In this document: positions 1-4,553 of the stretch, one piece after another | Layout of the letters: every line of letters begins with the position of its first letter | Position numbering within the stretch: the first letter of the stretch is position 1 | Assembly (NCBI GenBank): GCA_030607105.1 | Contig: JAUWFF010000090.1 | Coordinates: 1-6,051, forward strand | DNA: 6,051 nucleotides | Origin: Filomicrobium sp. | Lineage (GTDB): Bacteria > Pseudomonadota > Alphaproteobacteria > Rhizobiales > Hyphomicrobiaceae | Reading direction: 5' to 3' | The notes under the pieces: generated by a model | Told to the model about the DNA's origin: nothing | Database searches by the model: none | The model's input: the letters and a program-made list of their open reading frames with translations, nothing else | Position numbers and translations under genes: made by a program

Positions 1-994
1 GTTGCTCCTGCGAAAGATCGCGCACAATTGTTTCTTGATAGGTCCTGTTGGCGTCCCGGAACCAGTCTTGCGCGCGCTGGATCACACTTGGGCCAGAAGG
101 CGCCACGGCCGTCCTGCCGCTGGACGATTCGGGCAATGGCACCGTCGCATCATCAATCTCGACGGCCGAAGGCCGCTCGCCCTTGCGGGCAAGCTCGGGC
201 ACGACATAACGGTGATAATCCTCCGCCGACCTTTTGAACCAGTCCTCAACCTGGTCGTATGACAAGCCAGACCCAACTTCATCGCCCCCATTTTCATCGC
301 CTTTGTCCTTGGTGGTCTCAGGCTCCTGGGCGACTTCGGTTTTCTGGCTGTCCTGGCGCTGTGAGCCCACGTCTTGTGTCATGGTGAACTCGTCAAACTT
401 CTTACTGGCTGCTTTCGCAAGCCGCTCGGCGTGTGCACGCAGATCGGCCTCGCGTTCGGCCCCGCTCTGCTCATAGGCCACGATTTCTCTGGTGGCCGCC
501 TTCTGCGGGATCGCGATCCGCACGTTCTGCCCGAAGACGATAGAATTGCGGCCCGGCTCCCGGGCGACGACCGAAACGCGGTAATCTCCAGCACCAAGTA
601 GCGGCATCGATGCCCGCCAACGTCCGTCTGCATCAACTCTGATCGAGGCAACTCGTTTGTCATCAAGTATAATTTCAACGCGTTGCCCAGGTCGTCCAGT
701 CCCTTCAAACGAAGATTCGAACCCCAGTCTTATGATAATCCGCGAGAATTTCGGTGGCCTTGGCGAAAGGATTTCAGAGCGCTCCTCCGAACCGCCCTGC
801 GCAACGGCCGGCGGCGCCGCAACCGCTAGGTGCCAACCAACCGACGGCCAGGATGAAGCGGCTTGGCGCGGCGAACCGAGCCCGACCGGCTGCCACTCAG
901 GCTCCCGCACCTTGCCGAAGACACCTAACAACAGCCACAGGCCCAAGACGAAGGAGAGCACCAGGAACAATGTGGAGAGGTAACGCCCCCTCAT
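1..994 (-). CDS. Membrane-anchored protein with bacterial Ig-like domain and DWF repeats (probable LysM-family envelope protein), 3' end outside window
   Basis: An uninterrupted minus-strand frame opens at ATG 994-992 and stays open for 331 codons to the left edge. An AGGAGG-type ribosome site (plus-strand 1004-1010) lies 9 bases upstream of the ATG, which settles the start. Residues about 5-27 form one hydrophobic segment (YLSTLFLVLSFVLGLWLLLG) behind a short basic tip (MRGR), so I expect an N-in signal anchor with the rest periplasmic. Residues about 82-145 look like a bacterial Ig-like domain: EGTGRPGQRVEIILDDKRV, then a D-x-D-G-R-W turn at 121-126 and GAGDYRVSVVA at 134-144. Residues 175-202 are charged and helical, and 206-246 are an acidic, Gln/Glu/Asp-rich linker. 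Two short DWF repeats follow (248-268, 307-327). Alphaproteobacterial proteins with an Ig-like domain after an N-terminal anchor often end in a LysM peptidoglycan-binding domain. That end would lie off the window, so the LysM assignment is inference. The gene is divergent from the LOG-family gene. Confidence 0.8.
   Translation of the reverse strand, partial: MRGRYLSTLFLVLSFVLGLWLLLGVFGKVREPEWQPVGLGSPRQAASSWPSVGWHLAVAAPPAVAQGGSEERSEILSPRPPKFSRIIIRLGFESSFEGTGRPGQRVEIILDDKRVASIRVDADGRWRASMPLLGAGDYRVSVVAREPGRNSIVFGQNVRIAIPQKAATREIVAYEQSGAEREADLRAHAERLAKAASKKFDEFTMTQDVGSQRQDSQKTEVAQEPETTKDKGDENGGDEVGSGLSYDQVEDWFKRSAEDYHRYVVPELARKGERPSAVEIDDATVPLPESSSGRTAVAPSGPSVIQRAQDWFRDANRTYQETIVRDLSQEQ
14..76 (-). 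repeat. DWF protein repeat, copy 2
   Basis: Codes for residues 307-327 of the left-edge protein, core DWFRDANRTYQETIVRDL. It is separated from copy 1 by 38 residues of Ser/Pro/Ala-rich linker. Further copies could exist beyond the left edge. Confidence 0.6.
191..253 (-). repeat. DWF protein repeat, copy 1
   Basis: Codes for residues 248-268 of the left-edge protein, core DWFKRSAEDYHRYVVPEL. It aligns without gaps to copy 2: D, W, F, Y, V and L are identical, with conservative K/R, E/Q, V/I and E/D changes. This is a degenerate amino-acid repeat, not a DNA-level repeat. The amphipathic spacing suggests a short helix. Function unknown. Confidence 0.6.
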
Positions 995-1302
995 GTTACG
1001 CGGCCTCCTGTTGACTGCGCGTTACCCAAAGCAAACATGACCGCAATAAGCAATGTCTCCGACCCGCCCCCGCAGACCAACACTAACCACGAAATAGCCG
1101 CCAAACCAATGAAACCGCTGCAGAAAAACGATTTGCAATTGAATTCGGTTAACTGTCAGCGAATGGATTTAGTATGGGGTCACACTCTTACGCGATCATT
1201 CTTTGAGTTGTGCTCGCATCACTTTCCCGCCAACTCGGGGGGATAAACAAAAAATGCACAGAAAATCCGGCCGCGCCAATCACGCCACTATCGGAACGTA
1301 CA
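995..1302. other. Divergent intergenic region between the envelope protein and LOG genes
   Basis: This stretch of about 308 bases lies between two divergently read genes, so it must hold promoters for both. It is visibly more AT-rich than the flanking genes, especially 1081-1180. I cannot name a convincing -35/-10 pair in either direction. TAGTAT at 1170-1175 is a possible but weak -10 for the LOG gene. Three six-base palindromes sit almost end to end at 1136-1153 (CAATTG, GAATTC, GTTAAC). A 69-codon frame starting at ATG 1037 shows no ribosome site and no recognisable domain, so I do not call it a gene. Confidence 0.6.
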
Positions 1303-1971
1303 ATGAGCAATCAATCCGACTTGAACCTGAACAAAATCAACGAGAGTCCAACCAGCAGTCTTACTACGTCAGACCGCAGCCCAGAGGCGGTCTGCGTTTA
1401 CTGTGGCTCCGGTCACGGTACTAATCCCATCTATGCTGAGACGGCATTATCGCTCGGAAAAGCCCTCAGCGCCGCGTCAATTCGCCTGATCTATGGCGGC
1501 GGTGGAATGGGTCTGATGGGCGAAGTAGCCCGCGCGACAATCTCCTCTGGCGGCAAGGTAACCGGCATCATCCCTGACTTCCTCTCTGAGCGTGAACATA
1601 TGCTTCGAGATGTTGACGAACTCATCGTCACCGGCGATATGCATGAGCGTAAACGCCTGATGTTTGAACGATCGGATGCATTCGTGGCGCTGCCGGGCGG
1701 TATCGGCACATTGGAAGAACTTGTCGAACAACTAACTTGGTCACAGCTAGGTCAACACCGAAAGCCGATCATCGTGGCCAATATCGCGGGCTTCTGGGAT
1801 CCGTTCATGGAGTTGCTGAGGCACATGCGCTCACAGCAATTCATTCGTGATGGTCTCGACGTTAATTTCACGGCGGTGACAAACGCGGATGCAATCGTCC
1901 CCGCGATTGTCGAGGCCTCTCGCATCTCTGGCGAGGCGCCGCCTGACGAAGTCACCCTGGAGAAATTCTAG
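1303..1971 (+). CDS. LOG family protein (TIGR00730 type), probable nucleoside 5'-monophosphate phosphoribohydrolase
   Basis: Cytosolic Rossmann-like enzyme of the LOG family. Characterised members cleave cytokinin riboside 5'-monophosphates to free base plus ribose 5-phosphate; many bacterial members act on AMP or have no known physiological substrate. With the ATG at 1303 the product is 222 residues, and the family core starts near residue 29 (AVCVYCGSG). Visible motifs are GGGGMGLMG (65-73, nucleotide loop), HERK (114-117, with the conserved Arg 116) and the signature PGGIGTLEE (131-139, catalytic Glu 139), followed by LTWSQLGQHRKP. The first 27 or so residues are a Ser/Asn/Thr-rich extension beyond the core. 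The frame is also open from a GTG at 1210, but that would add 31 residues with no family match. The ribosome site before ATG 1303 is weak (GGA about 7 bases upstream), so the start is less certain than the family. It is first of three closely spaced plus-strand genes. Confidence 0.92.
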   Translation: MSNQSDLNLNKINESPTSSLTTSDRSPEAVCVYCGSGHGTNPIYAETALSLGKALSAASIRLIYGGGGMGLMGEVARATISSGGKVTGIIPDFLSEREHMLRDVDELIVTGDMHERKRLMFERSDAFVALPGGIGTLEELVEQLTWSQLGQHRKPIIVANIAGFWDPFMELLRHMRSQQFIRDGLDVNFTAVTNADAIVPAIVEASRISGEAPPDEVTLEKF

Positions 1972-1986
1972 ACCGGCTTCTTTTGT

Positions 1987-1991
1987 GGAGG
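1987..1991 (+). promoter_or_regulatory. Ribosome binding site selecting the GTG start of the M48 protease gene
   Basis: GGAGG, 9 bases before GTG 2001, sits between the LOG stop codon and the protease gene. It is too close to TTG 1995 (3 bases) and lies downstream of TTG 1983, so it points to GTG 2001 as the start. Confidence 0.75.
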
Positions 1992-2000
1992 CCATTGCAA

Positions 2001-2993
2001 GTGAGACGAGGACCAAGCCTCGTGGGACCGCTCCTCGACGCCGACCAACTGCAAGAACACAAGCAACGCAATGCAGTCCATTCCCTGCTGCTGATTGGCG
2101 GCATAGGGCTTATTCTGGCGATCGCCACAACATTGCTGTGGGGCCCACTCGGCATAGTCTTCTCTGCGGGCATCATCGGGCTTCTAGTCCTGATGGCGCC
2201 GAGCATTCCTCCAGCGGCTGTCATGCGCCTGTATCGTGCGCGCAAAGTACCAAGGGGCCAAGATCAGCTAAGTCTGATCCTCGACGAACTCAGCCGGCGC
2301 GCTGAGTTGCCGGCGCGGCCAGAACTCTATCTCATTCCGAGCGCCACACTTAACGCCTTTGCCACCGGCACACAGGCACATGCCGCAATCGGTATAACCG
2401 AGGGCCTGCTGCGTCGCCTAAGCCTGCGCGAGATCGCCGGCGTGCTCGCCCATGAAGTCTCCCACATCAACAACAACGACCTGCGGCTGATGAACATTGC
2501 CGACATCATGACGAGGTTCGTGCAGGTGCTGTCCTACGTAGCCTTGGTGCTCGTGATTTTTAATGTTCTTGGCATGTTGACGGGCGATGCGCCGTTCTCC
2601 TGGTGGGCTGTGCTCGTGCTATATTTCGCGCCCGCGCTTACAAGTCTGCTGCAGCTAGGTCTGTCTCGTGCACGAGAATTTGACGCGGACCTTGAAGCCG
2701 CCCAACTGACCGGCGACCCGCTGGGTCTTGCCGCCGCCTTGAGCCAGCTCGAACGCTACCAGGGTCATTTTTGGGAGGACCTCATTTATCCGGTGCCTGC
2801 CCGCCGCATCCCGCAGCCCTCACTGCTACGCACCCATCCCCCCACCGAGGAGCGCGTCGCCCGCTTGCAGGAGCTATCTGGTCATCTGAGCCAACCCCCA
2901 ATCGCCGTCGTCGAAGAACCAATGATATCGATGTTGGGCTACGGTCCAATCGCCATGCGGCCACGTTATCGCTTCCCCGGCCTCTGGTACTGA
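2001..2993 (+). CDS. HtpX-like M48 family membrane zinc metalloprotease
   Basis: Predicted integral inner-membrane zinc endopeptidase of peptidase family M48, the family of HtpX, which helps degrade misfolded membrane proteins. I start it at GTG 2001 because GGAGG lies 9 bases upstream; the same frame is open from TTG 1983. That gives 330 residues. Two hydrophobic segments (about 27-47 and 49-67) precede the protease domain. NAFATG (118-123) is the typical M48 lead-in. HEVSH (151-155) supplies two zinc-binding His residues and the catalytic Glu. Two more hydrophobic segments (about 176-193 and 201-221) follow, then SRAREFDAD (222-230), where Glu 226 is the expected third zinc ligand. THPPTEERVARL near the C-terminus is also typical. 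The N-terminus carries about 25 hydrophilic residues before the first membrane segment, unlike classical HtpX, so I call it HtpX-like rather than htpX. It lies 29 bases after the LOG gene and 69 before meaB, probably in one operon. Substrates cannot be inferred. Confidence 0.92.
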   Translation: MRRGPSLVGPLLDADQLQEHKQRNAVHSLLLIGGIGLILAIATTLLWGPLGIVFSAGIIGLLVLMAPSIPPAAVMRLYRARKVPRGQDQLSLILDELSRRAELPARPELYLIPSATLNAFATGTQAHAAIGITEGLLRRLSLREIAGVLAHEVSHINNNDLRLMNIADIMTRFVQVLSYVALVLVIFNVLGMLTGDAPFSWWAVLVLYFAPALTSLLQLGLSRAREFDADLEAAQLTGDPLGLAAALSQLERYQGHFWEDLIYPVPARRIPQPSLLRTHPPTEERVARLQELSGHLSQPPIAVVEEPMISMLGYGPIAMRPRYRFPGLWY

Positions 2994-3062
2994 GATCAAT
3001 CCACCCCCTTTTTCCCCAACCGCCTCTTGCAGCAACCCTCAGCCTTCGCGTATCAGCCACCC

Positions 3063-4034
3063 ATGTCGCAAGCGAAGCCCCCCACAACGTCCGCCGGCGT
3101 GAAGACCGAGGTAGGCAGCAAGGCCGCCGACCTTCTTGCCGGCCTGCGCCGCGGTGAACGGCGGGCCATTGCCGCTGCAATCACCGCGCTGGAAAGCCTG
3201 TCCAAGGATGCACCCGAACTTCTTCGGAGCCTTCAGCCGTATCTCGGCAACGCTCTCATCGTCGGGCTGACCGGCCCGCCAGGCGCCGGCAAATCCACAC
3301 TTGTCAATGCCCTCATCGGCGAACTTCGCAAGAGCGGGCGCAAGGTCGCTGTTATCGCGGTTGATCCAACAAGTCCTGTATCCGGCGGCGCCATCCTGGG
3401 CGACCGCATCCGCATGACGGCCGCGCTTAATGATAATGGCGTCTTCGTCCGATCGTTGGCCAGCCGCGGCTATTTGGGCGGCCTGTCACCGGCCGCGGTG
3501 CGCATCATCGACGCCCTTGACGCGGCCGATTTCGACCTCATCCTCTTGGAGACCGTCGGCACCGGGCAAAACGAGATCGACGTGGCCGAAGTCGCCGACA
3601 TACGCATCGTTGCCTCGGCTCCAGGGCTAGGCGACGACATTCAGGCAATGAAGTCGGGTTTGTTGGAAATCGCCGATATCCTCGTCGTCAACAAAGCCGA
3701 CCGGGAAGGCGCCGAACAAGCCCTTCAACAGCTGAAGGGTGCGCTCTCCATCCGCGCAGGCGCGCAGGTGCCGCTGTTAAAGACTACCGCACTTACCGGC
3801 GAAGGCGTTAACGACCTCCTGTCCGTCATTGACAATCTAGCGGGCCCAATCCTGGCCGCCCCGGCGGCTGGCCGCCGCCGCCGCCGCGCCCGCTACCTCA
3901 TCGCCCGCGCTGCCGCTGATCTGGTCGCAGATCGCATCAAGACAGGCGGTGACCTCATTGATCAGCTCGCTGACACAGTTCTTAACGGCCAGTTGACGCC
4001 CGCCGACGCAGCAAAGGCAATTTTGGAGAGTTAG
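3063..4034 (+). CDS. meaB: MeaB: methylmalonyl-CoA mutase-associated GTPase (ArgK/MeaB family)
   Basis: P-loop GTPase of the SIMIBI class. Known MeaB proteins bind adenosylcobalamin-dependent methylmalonyl-CoA mutase, gate cofactor loading and protect it from inactivation; older annotations call this family LAO/AO transport ATPase (ArgK). The 323-residue length from ATG 3063 fits the family (about 330). Motifs in order are Walker A GPPGAGKST (71-79), DPTSPVSGGAILGDRIRM (101-118, switch region and metal site), SRGYLGG, ETVGTGQNE (163-171, Walker B/switch II), APGLGDDIQAMKSG, and the guanine-specificity motif NKAD (210-213). A Gly-Arg-rich stretch, GRRRRRAR, precedes the C-terminal helical part, which in relatives forms the dimer interface. 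No ribosome site is evident at ATG 3063 or at the alternative TTG 3027, so the exact start is uncertain. No mutase gene lies in the window, so its partner must be encoded elsewhere. Confidence 0.95.
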   Translation: MSQAKPPTTSAGVKTEVGSKAADLLAGLRRGERRAIAAAITALESLSKDAPELLRSLQPYLGNALIVGLTGPPGAGKSTLVNALIGELRKSGRKVAVIAVDPTSPVSGGAILGDRIRMTAALNDNGVFVRSLASRGYLGGLSPAAVRIIDALDAADFDLILLETVGTGQNEIDVAEVADIRIVASAPGLGDDIQAMKSGLLEIADILVVNKADREGAEQALQQLKGALSIRAGAQVPLLKTTALTGEGVNDLLSVIDNLAGPILAAPAAGRRRRRARYLIARAAADLVADRIKTGGDLIDQLADTVLNGQLTPADAAKAILES

Positions 4035-4044
4035 GGGTGAACAA

Positions 4045-4065
4045 GCTTAAACTTGCGGTTTGAGC
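4045..4065 (+). other. Hairpin just after meaB, without a T-run
   Basis: GCTTAAAC (4045-4052) and GTTTGAGC (4058-4065) can form an 8-pair stem (one G-T wobble) with a TTGCG loop, starting 10 bases after the meaB stop. The next bases are GACAAGCG, so it lacks the T-tract of an intrinsic terminator. It could be a 3' stabilising stem or a rho-assisted end, or it may simply overlap the candidate csp promoter. Confidence 0.45.
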
Positions 4066-4081
4066 GACAAGCGCATATACA
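4053..4081 (+). promoter_or_regulatory. Candidate promoter for the cold shock gene
   Basis: TTGCGG (4053-4058) and TATACA (4076-4081) are spaced 17 bases apart, the ideal sigma-70 distance, with 3 of 6 and 4 of 6 consensus matches. Transcription would begin near 4088 and give a leader of about 150 bases before ATG 4239. That is close to the long leader known for E. coli cspA. The matches are modest, so this is a candidate only. Confidence 0.4.
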
Positions 4082-4238
4082 TTGAGCGTCGAATTTGGCC
4101 GGACGACAGGGCCCCTACGCCTTCGAAAATTGCTAGGCGCACGTTCAGAAACCCACCCAAACTCGAGAATTCGAAGCCAGAAGACGCAGACACGCGCGCA
4201 AGGTTTCACCCGCTAACGCAATTGAAAAGGCATTAGAA
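4082..4238 (+). promoter_or_regulatory. Putative 5' leader of the cold shock gene
   Basis: No gene is visible between the hairpin after meaB and the csp ATG. CTTCGAA (about 4121-4127) can pair with TTCGAAG (about 4170-4176), giving a possible 7-pair stem within the leader. I do not see a match to the E. coli cold box. Close to the start codon, AAGG at 4227-4230 with an 8-base spacer is a reasonable ribosome site for ATG 4239. Cold shock genes often carry structured leaders controlling mRNA stability and translation; that this one does is inference. Confidence 0.35.
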
Positions 4239-4448
4239 ATGCGAAACGGTACCGTTAAATTCTACAACGAACAAAAAGGTTACGGCTTCATCGCTCCCGA
4301 TGAGGGCGACAAGGATGTATTCGTCCACGCGACGGCCCTTGAACGCGCCGGAATCCGTGGCCTCGCTGAAGGCCAGAAAGTGGCTTTCGACACGGAAGTC
4401 GATCGCCGCTCCGGCAAATCAGCCGTAAACAACATCGAACTGCTCTAA
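4239..4448 (+). CDS. CspA-family cold shock protein
   Basis: A 69-residue single cold shock domain, the normal length for the family. It begins RNGTVKFYNEQKGYGFIAP. RNP1 is KGYGFI (13-18) and RNP2 is VFVHA (27-31), which carry the aromatic residues that stack on single-stranded RNA or DNA. These small OB-fold cytosolic proteins act as RNA chaperones that melt secondary structure, and some act as transcription antiterminators. Not all family members are cold-induced, and the sequence alone cannot say whether this one is. The gene has its own ribosome site (AAGG 8 bases upstream), a possible own promoter and a strong terminator, so it probably forms a single-gene transcript separate from meaB. 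Confidence 0.97.
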   Translation: MRNGTVKFYNEQKGYGFIAPDEGDKDVFVHATALERAGIRGLAEGQKVAFDTEVDRRSGKSAVNNIELL

Positions 4449-4494
4449 ACTAATCAAGATTGGCCGCGCCCATCGCTGGGCAAACGCCAACGAG

Positions 4495-4526
4495 AAAGCC
4501 GCCCCGTTCACGGGCGGCTTTTTTTT
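4495..4526 (+). terminator. Rho-independent terminator of the cold shock gene
   Basis: AAAGCCGCCC (4495-4504) pairs with GGGCGGCTTT (4512-4521) around a 7-base loop: a perfect 10-pair, GC-rich stem followed by a run of eight T (4519-4526). It starts 47 bases after the csp stop. On the minus strand the stem is followed by only three T, so it is mainly a plus-strand terminator. It also separates csp from the convergent cimA, whose stop is 28 bases beyond the T-run. Confidence 0.93.
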
Positions 4527-4553
4527 GCTCCTGGCACAGCCCAGCGCAGCCCG

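Noticed and set aside
379..708. 109-codon minus-strand frame overlapping the envelope protein gene
   Set aside because: It lies in another frame of a longer open frame that has a ribosome site, a membrane anchor and an Ig-like domain.
1037..1246. 69-codon plus-strand frame in the divergent intergenic region
   Set aside because: No ribosome site before its ATG, no recognisable domain, and it occupies the region where both neighbouring genes need promoters.
1210..1302. GTG 1210 as the start of the LOG-family gene
   Set aside because: It adds 31 residues that match no family feature; ATG 1303 is a better codon and gives a more typical length.
2782..3180. 132-codon minus-strand frame across the protease-meaB junction
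   Set aside because: It overlaps two well-supported plus-strand genes, is Arg/Gly-rich as shadow frames usually are, and shows no domain.
3982..4209. 75-codon minus-strand frame covering the gap before csp
   Set aside because: GTG start with no clear ribosome site, overlap with the 3' end of meaB, and no recognisable motif.
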